Shown here in pieces: positions 55,607-64,000 of a stretch of 64,000 nt of DNA. Below the pieces are notes generated by a model. That model saw nothing but the letters and a program-made list of their open reading frames with translations. It was not told the origin of the DNA and searched no databases. A program made the position numbers and the translations under genes. The stretch comes from Thalassotalea hakodatensis. Lineage in GTDB: Bacteria > Pseudomonadota > Gammaproteobacteria > Enterobacterales > Alteromonadaceae. Numbering within the stretch: position 1 is the first letter of the stretch; every line of letters begins with the position of its first letter. The DNA is taken from NCBI RefSeq assembly GCF_030295995.1, contig NZ_AP027365.1, forward strand, positions 3,752,066 through 3,816,065, in the 5' to 3' direction.

Positions 55607-57154
55607 TTACTGACGTATTAAGTGATCAAACGCTGAAAGTGCTGATTTGGCTCCTTCACCCATTGCTACCACTATCTGTTTATAAGGAACAGTTGTTACA
55701 TCACCACAAGCAAATATACCAGGTTCCGACGTTTGACCTTTTTCATCAATGATCACTTCACCGTGTGGTGTTAATTCCACAATACCTTTGAGAAACTCGC
55801 TATTAGGTAATAAGCCTATTTGAACAAAAATGCCCGCTAGGTGTTTTCTATGCACTTGATCTGTTGTTCTATCAAGATAATCAATGGCAACAACCTTACC
55901 ATTATCAGCAATAACTTCTTTCGCTGCTGCATTATTGATCAAGGTGATGTTATCGCTTGCTTTTGCTTTATCAACCAATAATTTATCAGCTTTAAAATCA
56001 GATAAAAACTCAAAAACAGTCACATGATTTACCATACCAGCTAAATCTAACGCAGCTTCAATACCTGAATTACCACCACCAACAACAGCAACGTCTTTAC
56101 CCTTAAAGAAAGGCCCATCGCAATGCGGACAATAAGCAACACCGTTACCGACATTTTCTTTTTCACCTGGTACACCAAGTTCCCGCCATTTTGCGCCAGT
56201 CGCAATAATTAATGCTTTTGTATTAATAACCTCACCAGTAGATAAGGTAAGAGATTTCGTCTTTCCTTTTTCAATCTTATCAACGCGAACATGCTCTTTT
56301 AGCGTAATATCGTATTCGGTTAGATGGCTATAAAGGTTTTTGGTTAATTCAGTACCTGTCGTTTGAGGTACGGAAATTAAATTTTCGATACCTACCGTGT
56401 CTTTTACTTGCCCGCCAATGCGATCAGCAACCATAGTGACTTTAAGGCCTTTTCGGGCTGCGTAAATTGCAGAAGCCACACCAGCAGGACCACCGCCTAT
56501 TACGGTAATATCTTGTAAGGGAAGTGCTTCAGTTTCTGTTACTTGTGAAATAGTTGGAAATTTTTGCAACAACTTGTCTAATAACTGAGCCGTATCCACT
56601 TTACCATTGGCAAATAACTCACCATTTAAATAAACGCTTGGTACACCTTGTATGCCACGTTCTTCAATTAACGGTTGAAATTCACCGCCATCAATCATCT
56701 CGCTACTAATATTCTCATTAAGTAAGGCGAACTGATTTAACGCTTGCACTACATCCGGGCAGTTATGACAGCTTAAACTAATAAACACCTCAAAATGTAA
56801 GGGCTGGTCAACATTTTTAACCAATGTTTGCACATGCTTATCTAGTTTTAATGCTGTGCCTGATGATTGTAATATCGCCAGCACCAGTGAATTAAACTCA
56901 TGACCTGAGGGTGTTCCAGAGAACTCTATACCATTACGAACACCATCAACTTCAAGCTCGAAAGAAATAGGACTACGTAAAGCGTTATCACGCTCTACTA
57001 ACTGCAATTTATCACTGACTGATACTAGTTGAGTTAAGAAGTCTTTGAGTGCACTACGTTTTTCATGCTCACCCGTTTGTAAAACAAGTGTCACATCATT
57101 TGCCATTGTCGCGGTGTAAGTTTTTAATGCATTTAAAATATCGTTAGTTAACAT
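55607..57154 (-). CDS. ahpF: Alkyl hydroperoxide reductase subunit F
   Basis: AhpF is the NADH-dependent flavoprotein that reduces AhpC. The 515-residue protein has the N-terminal double thioredoxin-like domain with CHNC ([13 protein letters not shown]), an FAD site ([18 protein letters not shown]), the redox pair CPHC ([15 protein letters not shown]) followed by the NAD site [14 protein letters not shown], and the C-terminal FAD motif [15 protein letters not shown]. It lies 71 bases after ahpC on the same strand. Confidence 0.97.
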   Translation of the reverse strand: MLTNDILNALKTYTATMANDVTLVLQTGEHEKRSALKDFLTQLVSVSDKLQLVERDNALRSPISFELEVDGVRNGIEFSGTPSGHEFNSLVLAILQSSGTALKLDKHVQTLVKNVDQPLHFEVFISLSCHNCPDVVQALNQFALLNENISSEMIDGGEFQPLIEERGIQGVPSVYLNGELFANGKVDTAQLLDKLLQKFPTISQVTETEALPLQDITVIGGGPAGVASAIYAARKGLKVTMVADRIGGQVKDTVGIENLISVPQTTGTELTKNLYSHLTEYDITLKEHVRVDKIEKGKTKSLTLSTGEVINTKALIIATGAKWRELGVPGEKENVGNGVAYCPHCDGPFFKGKDVAVVGGGNSGIEAALDLAGMVNHVTVFEFLSDFKADKLLVDKAKASDNITLINNAAAKEVIADNGKVVAIDYLDRTTDQVHRKHLAGIFVQIGLLPNSEFLKGIVELTPHGEVIIDEKGQTSEPGIFACGDVTTVPYKQIVVAMGEGAKSALSAFDHLIRQ

Positions 57155-57225
57155 TGTTTTACCTTTATATCATTCAATAGGGATGGTGAAAGGTGAGCAC
57201 GACCGCCCACCTAAGTAAAAAAGTC

Positions 57226-57789
57226 TTAAATCTTGCCGACTAAATCTAAGCTAGGCGTTAAGGTTGCTTCACCTTGTTCCCAAGCTGCCGGACAAACTTC
57301 ACCGTCATTTTCTCGTACGTATTGAGCAGCCTTAACTTTGCGTACCATATCTTTTGCAGAGCGACCAATGCCTCCTGCATGAATTTCAGCTACTTGAATA
57401 ATGCCATCTGGATCGGCCAAAAAAGTACCTCGATGTGCCATATGATCTTCTTCGATCATCACATCAAAGCCGCGCGTTATTTTGCCCGTTTGATCGCCAA
57501 GCATTGGAAAGTTAATTTTGCCAATAGCATCACTTGAGTCATGCCACGCTTTATGTGAGAAATGTGTATCGGTTGACACGGCATAGACTTCCACGCCCAA
57601 TTGCTGTAATTCTTCATATTGATTTGCCATATCTTCTAACTCTGTAGGGCAAACGAACGTAAAATCTGCTGGATAAAATAAAAATATCGACCATTTACCT
57701 TTAACCCCCTCAGATGATATTTCAGTAAATTCACCATTTTGGAACGCTGTCGCCGTAAATGTTGGGATTGATTGACCAATCTTCGCCAT
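57226..57789 (-). CDS. ahpC: Alkyl hydroperoxide reductase subunit C (peroxiredoxin)
   Basis: AhpC reduces hydrogen peroxide and organic hydroperoxides in the cytoplasm. The start at 57789 ([11 protein letters not shown]) has AGAGGAAAT in front and gives 187 residues, the exact family length; a longer frame to 57858 is not supported. The peroxidatic Cys is in [12 protein letters not shown] and the resolving Cys in [12 protein letters not shown]. The operon with ahpF is standard, and OxyR control is expected but I could not identify a site. Confidence 0.98.
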   Translation of the reverse strand: MAKIGQSIPTFTATAFQNGEFTEISSEGVKGKWSIFLFYPADFTFVCPTELEDMANQYEELQQLGVEVYAVSTDTHFSHKAWHDSSDAIGKINFPMLGDQTGKITRGFDVMIEEDHMAHRGTFLADPDGIIQVAEIHAGGIGRSAKDMVRKVKAAQYVRENDGEVCPAAWEQGEATLTPSLDLVGKI

Positions 57790-58089
57790 GAGTATTTCCT
57801 CTTTTCTTAAGTTGATGAAGCAAAAGTGCTTCGATGAGGAAATGATAAACAACACCAATTGATTAGGAAATTAGAATAACTTGATTTTAACGTTCGGTTT
57901 TTCTGAATGTTAAGTCAGCACCGTAAACCGTAAATAAATACCAGCGACTCAAAAATGAAGAGAAAGCGAGTACTCACTTTAATCAACTTAAGGAAGGATT
58001 TAATTGAGGATTTAAATAAAGATGAATGATTTACATCGTTTAACGATGAGATAAAAAGTTTTAGTCAGAAAGCTTTGAATAAACGATTC

Positions 58090-58140
58090 ATTTGCAATCA
58101 GTGATCAATGACTAGGGCCTGTTGATCACTGATTGCAAAT
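58090..58140. repeat. Perfect 19-bp inverted repeat
   Basis: ATTTGCAATCAGTGATCAA (58090-58108) and its exact reverse complement (58122-58140) surround a 13-base spacer. It lies 16 bases downstream of the Pmp3-type gene on the minus strand, but no T tract follows. It may be a strong transcript end, or a mobile-element relic. The region 57790-58089 shows no gene. Confidence 0.75.
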
Positions 58141-58156
58141 TTAGGCTCGCGTTACA

Positions 58157-58330
58157 TTAATAATGCTCTTGTTTTGTAACCAACCAAACAGCATGAATAA
58201 CAGCAGGCACCCAGAAAATAAAACACAGAATAATATTAATTAATAAATCTTGTCCTACGCCTTTTTTCAAAAACACGCCAATAGGTGGCAGTAATACAGC
58301 TAAAATTATCAGTATGAGTTTATTGTCCAT
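58157..58330 (-). CDS. YqaE/Pmp3 family small membrane protein
   Basis: A 57-residue protein with two membrane helices: LILIILAVLLPPIGVFLKKG, with the family motif LPPxGVFLKKG, then IILCFIFWVPAVIHAVWLV. This is the UPF0057/PMP3 family, linked to salt and cold tolerance through membrane potential in yeast and plants; bacterial members are stress-induced proteins of uncertain role. AAGGGTGTAG precedes the ATG. It is a single gene followed by a long inverted repeat. Confidence 0.9.
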   Translation of the reverse strand: MDNKLILIILAVLLPPIGVFLKKGVGQDLLINIILCFIFWVPAVIHAVWLVTKQEHY

Positions 58331-58493
58331 TCTACACCCTTATAATTAAGTTCAATTAAATTTGTACGCACTTATTATCTGATAGCTTTCTTCGCAAAAA
58401 TGCATTGCTTTTTGTAGCTTAACGTTGATGATAACGACTGACAAGGTTATGCAATATGATTTTGATTCGCCGTTACCTGTGAACTAACAAGTC

Positions 58494-59360
58494 TTATTTT
58501 TTTCGGCTAATTTCAATAGCGCCGTCAAGATGAATATCACGTTGTGGAAATGCCACGACAATACCATCTTGATTAAATTCTCGATTTAAGGCAAACCTAA
58601 TATTACTAGCAACATGTCTTAATCCCCCTTCAACTTGAGAGTTAATCCAAAAGTACACTTCAAACACTAACGCATTGTCACCAAACTCTTGGAAAAATAC
58701 TTGTGCCTTAGGTGATTGCAATACTTCCTCTTGTTCATTCGTGACATCTAACATAATACGGGCAACTTGATCACAGTTGCTGCCGTATTGTACGCCGACA
58801 CTGACAGTTCCACGTATCAATTTATCACGCAATGTCCAGTTAATAACCGTGTTTTCAAGCAGCTTACTGTTGGGGATCAACATATGTACACCATCTACCC
58901 GCCGAACTCGGGTAGAGCGAGTATTTATTTCTTCGACCACGCCTTTTACACCTTCAAGCTCAAGAAAGTCTCCGATTCTAATCGGTTTTTCTCCGATCAA
59001 GATCCAACCACTAATAAAGTTATTTATGATATTTTGCGCACCAAAACCAAAGCCAATGGCAATAGCACCCGATAAAAAAGCAAAAGCTGTGATAGGTACT
59101 TTCAAAACAGCTAAAGTCGCAAAGAAAATAGCCACGAGTACTACCACATAAAGCACTCGCTCAATGAGCTGAATAAAGTTTGGATCTTTATTCCTCGCTT
59201 TAAGTACATTGGCGACCTTGCTAATCACCAATTTTGCCGCAATCAAGCTTACGATAATCCAAAGAGGTACAGCTAATACCTCAATCACCGTGACAGTTTC
59301 TTCATTAAAGGTGAACAATGGATAGTCTAATAAACGACGTACATCACTTAACATTAGCAT
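58494..59360 (-). CDS. MscS-family mechanosensitive channel
   Basis: A 288-residue small-conductance channel, short like the core MscS. It has three membrane helices, with the pore helix AFAFLSGAIAIGFGFGAQNIINNF, and the beta domain with IRIGDFLELEGVKGVVEEIN and VHMLIPNSKLLENTVINWT. It would release solutes on hypo-osmotic shock. Its start overlaps the rimB-like stop by 7 bases, so it is the last gene of the rimK unit. Confidence 0.92.
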   Translation of the reverse strand: MLMLSDVRRLLDYPLFTFNEETVTVIEVLAVPLWIIVSLIAAKLVISKVANVLKARNKDPNFIQLIERVLYVVVLVAIFFATLAVLKVPITAFAFLSGAIAIGFGFGAQNIINNFISGWILIGEKPIRIGDFLELEGVKGVVEEINTRSTRVRRVDGVHMLIPNSKLLENTVINWTLRDKLIRGTVSVGVQYGSNCDQVARIMLDVTNEQEEVLQSPKAQVFFQEFGDNALVFEVYFWINSQVEGGLRHVASNIRFALNREFNQDGIVVAFPQRDIHLDGAIEISRKK

Positions 59361-59797
59361 TCTTCCCCTATATCGGAAGCAACAAATACATTAGCGGCAT
59401 CAACATAAAAATGCGAGCCTAAGGCTTCACGGCCTAATAGCATCAGATAGGTCATGTCTGATCTATCTGTAAGTGTTATTTCAATGTCCCATTCAAAGTC
59501 ACCGAGTTTTGCACCCGTTTTAATCACATAACGTTGTTCACTAATACCATTGGATGATTTTATTTTACGCACATCATGCACTAAGGCTTTACGCCGAACC
59601 ACCTTTTGAACGTTATGTATTTCAGGATGAATATCAAACGCCACTCCTGGTTTATTACCGATTTTTATTCGTTGAATATTATCAACATGTAATGAAGATG
59701 TTTGTGCGCCAGTATCAACCCGTACCGTGAGCTGGTTTATCTCAAGATCTGGCAGGTTTACCGTTTCTAATCGACCTATAATGATTCTTTCATTCAT
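59354..59797 (-). CDS. RimB-like retropepsin-fold protease (RimK-associated)
   Basis: A 147-residue protein of the family annotated as putative ATP-dependent zinc protease. The retropepsin-like motif VDTGAQTSSLHV is at about residue 27, with the putative catalytic Asp. In Pseudomonas the homologue RimB acts with RimK, which glutamylates ribosomal protein S6. Here the family member lies two genes from rimK, overlapping the desuccinylase-like gene by 4 bases and mscS by 7. The assignment rests on motif and context. Confidence 0.82.
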   Translation of the reverse strand: MNERIIIGRLETVNLPDLEINQLTVRVDTGAQTSSLHVDNIQRIKIGNKPGVAFDIHPEIHNVQKVVRRKALVHDVRKIKSSNGISEQRYVIKTGAKLGDFEWDIEITLTDRSDMTYLMLLGREALGSHFYVDAANVFVASDIGEEC

Positions 59798-60831
59798 ATT
59801 AATGCTTCACTATTATCAATATTACCAATGAGCTCTTCTTCAATGGTATCAATATGATCAACAACATGCTGATCATCCTCAGAAAAGAACGCAATGTGGT
59901 ACATTGCTTCACCTTCTTGTACTAATGGGATATTCTGTTTTCCTATAATAACACCATCTTTATTTGCTATTACCTGCCCTAACACTTTGCCAAATGGCGA
60001 ACCGATATCAGCAAGTACATCGCCTTTTTTCACTTGATCACCCAGCGAATAATGGTGAGTTACAATGCCGCTAGCATTGCCTCTCACCCAACCACTATGA
60101 TTGGCAATAAAGTGATTTTCTTTACGTTTTGCCGTTCGACGTTTCGGCATCATTTTTAAGTGTCGCAATATATTCACAATACCTTTAATACCCGCACGAA
60201 TTGAAAATTCATCAAAACGCAAGGCTTCGCCCGCTTCATATAGTAAGACTTTAGTGTCATTAGCAACCGCTGCTTCTCGTAATGAACCATCAATAATATT
60301 TGAATGCAAAATCACCGGAACACCAAATATTTTAGCCAACTCAAGCGTTTCTTCATCAGCAAGATCCGCCCTGATCTGGGGTAAATTAGAACGATGAATA
60401 GCCCCAGTATGTAAATCAATACCATAATCGCAATGACTAACAATTTCTTTTAAAAATATGTTCGCTACTCGACCTGCTAATGAACCTTTCGCTGAACCAG
60501 GAAAGCAACGGTTTAAATCTCGTCTATCAGGCATATAGCGACTTTGATTTACCATGCCATATACATTTACCATCGGAACGGCGATAAAAGTACCTGCACT
60601 AATTTTAAATCCTTTTAAATTAATCAACCGGCGAATAATCTCTACGCCATTCAATTCGTCACCATGTACTGCAGCACTGACAAAAATCGTTGGTCCTGGC
60701 TTCTTTCCCCGCACAATATAGACAGGTAGATGAACATCCATATCGGTATATAATTTTGCTACTGGTAAGGCAATATTTTTTATTTCGCCGGGCAAAATAA
60801 TATGTTCGCCTATTTTTAGTTCATTCAACAC
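59794..60831 (-). CDS. Succinylglutamate desuccinylase/aspartoacylase family protein
   Basis: A 345-residue M14-like zinc carboxypeptidase. The zinc ligands are in AAVHGDELNGVEIIRRL (HxxE) and the later His in DLHTGAIHRSN; PDRRDLNRCFPG is the substrate-binding segment. A C-terminal beta region follows. Family members hydrolyse N-acyl amino acids. Its place between rimK and rimB suggests a substrate linked to glutamate ligation, for example a poly-glutamate or S6 tail, but this is inference. Confidence 0.85.
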   Translation of the reverse strand: MLNELKIGEHIILPGEIKNIALPVAKLYTDMDVHLPVYIVRGKKPGPTIFVSAAVHGDELNGVEIIRRLINLKGFKISAGTFIAVPMVNVYGMVNQSRYMPDRRDLNRCFPGSAKGSLAGRVANIFLKEIVSHCDYGIDLHTGAIHRSNLPQIRADLADEETLELAKIFGVPVILHSNIIDGSLREAAVANDTKVLLYEAGEALRFDEFSIRAGIKGIVNILRHLKMMPKRRTAKRKENHFIANHSGWVRGNASGIVTHHYSLGDQVKKGDVLADIGSPFGKVLGQVIANKDGVIIGKQNIPLVQEGEAMYHIAFFSEDDQHVVDHIDTIEEELIGNIDNSEALI

Positions 60832-60864
60832 ATCTCTCCTACAAAGGTGTTATAAAAAAGGGAC

Positions 60865-61770
60865 TTACCCTTTTCCACGCATTCTATTGCTGGTGGTTTT
60901 TGCACTTTTTTCAATAAATTCAATTACTTTAGATGCAACATCTAAGCCCGTTGCCGTTTCTATACCTTCTAGCCCTGGAGATGAATTCACTTCCATTACC
61001 ATTGGGCCATTATGAGAACGTAACAGGTCTACGCCACAAAAGTTTAATCCCATCACTTTGGCTGCATTTAAGGCAGTTAAGCGTTCTTCTTTACTCAGTT
61101 TGATCACCTCTGCCGAACCTCCGCGGTGTAAGTTAGATCGAAATTCACCCTCTAGACCTTGACGTTTCATCGCAGCTACTACACGTCCCCCCACGACTAA
61201 ACATCGAATATCAGCACCGCCAGCTTCTTTAACAAACTCTTGAACCAAAATATTAGCCTTTAACCCCATAAACGCTTCAATAATACTTTCAGCCGCTTTT
61301 GCAGTATCTGCCAGCACTACGCCTATCCCTTGCGTACCTTCAAGTAATTTGATCACGAGTGGTGCGCCACCTACATTTTTAATTAAATCTTTGATGTTAT
61401 CGGCCTTACTGGCAAAGCCTGTTCGTGGTAAGCCAATGCCTTTACGCGATAATAATTGTAAGGAACGTAGCTTGTCACGAGATCGACTAATGGCCACCGA
61501 CTCATTCACATTAAAGGTGCCCATCATTTCGAATTGTCTGGCAACAGCAGTACCATAAAAAGTTACTGATGCACCTATACGTGGAATTATCGCATCATAT
61601 TTTGGTAATTCTTCACCATGATATCGCACCGTCGGCCGACTACTGGTGATATCCATATAACAATGTAGGGTATCGACGATATCTACTTCATGTCCTCGTG
61701 CTATACATGCCTCTTTTAAACGGCGGGTTGAATATAAATTTTGATTTCTCGATAAGATAGCTATTTTCAT
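60865..61770 (-). CDS. rimK: RimK, ATP-dependent glutamate ligase for ribosomal protein S6
   Basis: RimK adds glutamates to the C-terminus of ribosomal protein S6 and also makes poly-alpha-glutamate in vitro. The start at 61770 ([18 protein letters not shown]) gives 301 residues, the standard length. The ATP-grasp domain shows [37 protein letters not shown] and [14 protein letters not shown] with metal-binding Glu/Asn. It heads a four-gene unit and diverges from a LysR regulator gene. Confidence 0.95.
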   Translation of the reverse strand: MKIAILSRNQNLYSTRRLKEACIARGHEVDIVDTLHCYMDITSSRPTVRYHGEELPKYDAIIPRIGASVTFYGTAVARQFEMMGTFNVNESVAISRSRDKLRSLQLLSRKGIGLPRTGFASKADNIKDLIKNVGGAPLVIKLLEGTQGIGVVLADTAKAAESIIEAFMGLKANILVQEFVKEAGGADIRCLVVGGRVVAAMKRQGLEGEFRSNLHRGGSAEVIKLSKEERLTALNAAKVMGLNFCGVDLLRSHNGPMVMEVNSSPGLEGIETATGLDVASKVIEFIEKSAKTTSNRMRGKG

Positions 61771-61845
61771 TTTTTTCACTCTCAATCTATTTGGTGGCAA
61801 GATAATTGAAAAAACATGATTATTAAAACGAAATAAAATAAACTG

Positions 61846-61868
61846 TTTAATAAATTTTTCTTATTAAA
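61846..61868. promoter_or_regulatory. Inverted repeat upstream of the LysR-type gene
   Basis: TTTAATAA-ATTTTTC-TTATTAAA is a perfect 8-bp inverted repeat ending 8 bases before the regulator ATG in the 105-base divergent interval. The size and symmetry fit an autoregulatory LysR site; its AT content means chance cannot be excluded. Confidence 0.4.
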
Positions 61869-61875
61869 GCATAGT

Positions 61876-62718
61876 ATGAAACTCGCACTTTTAAGTACTT
61901 TTTTAGAAGTTAGTCAAACCTTGCATTTTCGCGTGGCTGCTGAAAATTTATTCATCACTCAAGCAGCGGTGAGTACCCGCATAAAACAGCTTGAACAAGA
62001 ACTAGGTGTAATGCTTTTTGATCGAACTCATAAGCGCTTAACACTAACGGCAGAAGGCCATCGTTTAATAAAGCATGCTAACGACATGATTATTATGTGG
62101 CAAAAGCTAAAACAAGAGGTTGGCGTTGCACAAGCAAATTCAGCCCAATTGTTCGTTGGTTCTATGATGTCTATCTGGGATATTGTGTTACAAGACTGGT
62201 TGCAGAAAATTCATCGAAACTTAGATGATGTACACCTGATCACGCATACGTTCTCGCCAATGGAACTTAGAAAACAGGTTATTAGTCGCCTCGTTGATAT
62301 TGCGTTTTTATTTGAGCCGCCTTACGTTGAAGATTTAGTCACAGACAAAGTCAGCAGCGTACCATTACAATTGGTTTCAACAGACAGTACCGCGCAGTTG
62401 AACACGTTAAATAATATGGTGATGGTAGATTATGGCGAATCCGTCAACGCGCAATTTTTACGTGAATTAGGTGATATGGCCGTAATTAGGCATAACATGA
62501 GCCAACCGAGGATCGCTTTGAACTTCATTTTAGAAGCAGGGGGATGCGCTTATTTGCCAAAACAAATGTGTTTTGAACATTTACGTAAAAACAAGTTATT
62601 TCTTGTACCTCAATCACCTGAGTTTAGTCGCGATATTTACGCAATTTATTTGGCGAAAAGTCACAAAGAAGCACTCATTCAAGATGCGTTACAACTTTTT
62701 CCTTACATGCGTACCTAA
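61876..62718 (+). CDS. LysR-family transcriptional regulator
   Basis: A 280-residue regulator with the N-terminal winged helix (FLEVSQTLHFRVAAENLFIT, then QAAVSTRIKQLEQELGVMLF) and an effector domain. The helix-turn-helix resembles HdfR-like members. The effector domain is short, with no recognisable ligand motif. It diverges from rimK, so control of that unit, or of its own gene, is plausible. Confidence 0.9.
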   Translation: MKLALLSTFLEVSQTLHFRVAAENLFITQAAVSTRIKQLEQELGVMLFDRTHKRLTLTAEGHRLIKHANDMIIMWQKLKQEVGVAQANSAQLFVGSMMSIWDIVLQDWLQKIHRNLDDVHLITHTFSPMELRKQVISRLVDIAFLFEPPYVEDLVTDKVSSVPLQLVSTDSTAQLNTLNNMVMVDYGESVNAQFLRELGDMAVIRHNMSQPRIALNFILEAGGCAYLPKQMCFEHLRKNKLFLVPQSPEFSRDIYAIYLAKSHKEALIQDALQLFPYMRT

Positions 62719-62876
62719 CGGCACGCTTTAATAAGTTTAATAATTATATTTCAAGTGTTTGATAAAATATTTCTATTAAACACTAAGATCTGTTGCTCTT
62801 TCGAAATTAAATGTTGTTCGAACTAAACGTGAAAGACCAACAACCCTTAGTTATTTGACTATAAAATTTAATGTTT

Positions 62877-63764
62877 TTATTTATTTTCGCGTTTTGCTAC
62901 GTACATTGCAGCATCTGCTTTTTCGAATATGGTTTGTGTATCCTCGCCGTCGATCCCCATAACAGCACCACCAAAACTCATGGTAATATTAAGCTCTAGT
63001 AATTTCTCAGTTGACGAAGCTAACGCATAAACACCACACAGCTTTTGTTTTTTAGCTTCAATAAACAATGCTAAATCTTGGTGATTATTAATGTGGGGGG
63101 CAAGAATAACAAATTCATCACCGCCAATACGCGCAACGGTATCTGATACTCGATTAAACATACGTAGTCTATCCGCTAATAACTGTAAAATGCGATCACC
63201 TACTAAATGGCCAAATTCATCATTAATTGGTTTAAAATTATCTAAATCAATTAAAACAAGTGCGAATTTACTTTGGTAACGAATATATTCTTCATATTTT
63301 TTTTCGACTTGTGCCTCAAAAGCTTCACGGTTGTATAGTTGTGTTAATTTATCTCGTATTGCTTGTTCTTCTAATGCTGACTGAAATAAAAAACGCTCGC
63401 GAGCAAATAAAATTGTACGAGTGATTAATGTGCTAGAAAGCTCCTCTTTTTTTAGAAAATCTTGCGCCCCTAATTGAATCGCTTTAATCGCTATATCTTC
63501 ATCACTACCTGTTAAGACGATAATGGGAGTTTTCTTAGCGAATGCCTTTATCTTAATTAACGTATCAAGTCCTTGGCTTTCAGGTAAATTGAGGTCAGTG
63601 ATCAATACATCTGGCTCTAACAAATTAATAGAATTAGCCAGCGACTCTATTGAGCTAAAACATTGCACATTGAACGTTTGCGTTTCAACTTCACTAAGCT
63701 TTTGCTTTATTAGGTACTGATCTTCAGAACAGTCTTCAAGTATGGCTACAACAATTCGATTCAT
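62877..63764 (-). CDS. Response regulator with GGDEF diguanylate cyclase output
   Basis: A 295-residue soluble protein. The receiver has phospho-acceptor Asp57 (VLITDLNLPES), Thr in VLTGSDED and Lys in DFLKKEEL. A helix leads to a complete GGDEF domain with DKLTQLYNREAF, DLDNFKPINDEFGHLVGD and ARIGGDEFVILAP, so c-di-GMP synthesis is expected when phosphorylated. Its ATG overlaps by one base the stop of an upstream receiver gene, a likely Rcp-type partner in the same phosphorelay. Confidence 0.93.
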   Translation of the reverse strand: MNRIVVAILEDCSEDQYLIKQKLSEVETQTFNVQCFSSIESLANSINLLEPDVLITDLNLPESQGLDTLIKIKAFAKKTPIIVLTGSDEDIAIKAIQLGAQDFLKKEELSSTLITRTILFARERFLFQSALEEQAIRDKLTQLYNREAFEAQVEKKYEEYIRYQSKFALVLIDLDNFKPINDEFGHLVGDRILQLLADRLRMFNRVSDTVARIGGDEFVILAPHINNHQDLALFIEAKKQKLCGVYALASSTEKLLELNITMSFGGAVMGIDGEDTQTIFEKADAAMYVAKRENK

Positions 63765-64000
63765 TAGCTAGCCTTTTCTGAAAAAGCGTTAACCTCGAAC
63801 CAATATTCTGTCACGTTGTTTAATAACTTTTGAATACCAGACATTGAATTTGGTTTAAGCAAATAAGATTTAACGCCTAATTCATAGGCGAATTTTATGT
63901 CTTTATCATGTGAAGACGTCGTATAAATAATGACAACCATCTGGTTAAAATCTGGGTGGTGACTAATTTTTTTCAGCGCTTCAAAACCGCTTAGTTTAGG
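63764..64000 (-). CDS. Receiver-domain protein, C-terminal part (5' end outside window)
   Basis: The last 78 residues of a receiver domain: PKLSGFEALKKISHHP is the helix after the phosphorylated Asp, MVVIIYTTSS has the conserved Thr/Ser, and GVKSYLLKPNS has the conserved Lys-Pro. Nothing follows the receiver except a short tail, which suggests a single-domain Rcp1-like protein. The Asp itself lies beyond base 64000. It overlaps the start of the diguanylate cyclase gene by one base. Confidence 0.85.
   Translation of the reverse strand, partial: PKLSGFEALKKISHHPDFNQMVVIIYTTSSHDKDIKFAYELGVKSYLLKPNSMSGIQKLLNNVTEYWFEVNAFSEKAS

Noticed and set aside
58767-59151. Two overlapping plus-strand frames inside the mscS gene
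   Set aside because: Both are shadows of an MscS reading frame with intact family motifs.

Overview
The window is a low-GC chromosomal segment of a marine gammaproteobacterium. Gene content (PanP next to panBC, EF-P with EpmB, NasST-controlled nitrate assimilation, paired bacterioferritins, DUF3016, DUF3019 and MipA/OmpV proteins, RimK with RimB) and the codon bias suggest an Alteromonadales member close to Colwellia or Thalassotalea. That placement is inference from gene families; no rRNA or tRNA gene was seen. There is no prophage, integron, CRISPR array or intact transposon.

Region by region. (1) 1-5400: 3' end of pcnB, folK, panB and panC, then on the other strand a PLP decarboxylase of the PanP type, which can supply the beta-alanine that PanC needs. 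Two very small proteins lie here. (2) 5600-12700: a TrmB-like methyltransferase joined to an ABC-2 exporter, an S9 dipeptidyl peptidase lipoprotein, a DUF4389 membrane protein and a serine hydrolase. (3) 12700-14700: efp and epmB, diverging. (4) 14670-28270, minus strand: a complete nitrate assimilation locus, read nasT, nasS, nrtA, nrtB, nrtD, porin, nirB, nirD, nasA, cobA. NtrC-like sites and a sigma-54-like promoter precede a leader with an intrinsic terminator and an overlapping hairpin of the ANTAR-target type. NasT is the predicted antiterminator. NasS, its nitrate-sensing partner, is broken by a one-base frameshift in this sequence.

(5) 28400-31150: a DUF3016 protein, a decayed TonB-dependent receptor, a Fur-box-like site, bfd, and two bacterioferritin genes with complementary haem and ferroxidase ligands. 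(6) 31014-36665: a two-component system with a serine hydrolase, a small lipoprotein, DUF3019 and MipA/OmpV proteins, bounded by two copies of a roughly 127-bp intergenic repeat. (7) 36858-39753: a TPR-tailed serine hydrolase and a membrane-anchored AraC regulator. (8) 40250-45912: groES-groEL, fxsA, cutA-dsbD and ung. (9) 45982-50098: a transcription unit for a short periplasmic binding protein, an outer-membrane barrel and a GGDEF-EAL protein. (10) 50395-57789: aroQ-accB-accC, a small oxidoreductase-like protein, a DUF748 protein, and ahpC-ahpF. (11) 58090-64000: a long inverted repeat, a Pmp3-type peptide, the operon rimK / desuccinylase-like / rimB / mscS with a divergent LysR gene, and two linked response regulators, the second cut by the window edge.

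The most informative system is the nitrate locus: nitrogen limitation (NtrC, sigma-54) and nitrate presence (NasS-NasT) appear to converge on one promoter and leader, with the nasS lesion predicting altered control. I did not find a clearly undescribed multi-gene system. The best candidates for new biology are the porin inside the nitrate operon, the binding protein/barrel/GGDEF-EAL unit, the MipA/DUF3019/two-component cluster and the intergenic repeat.
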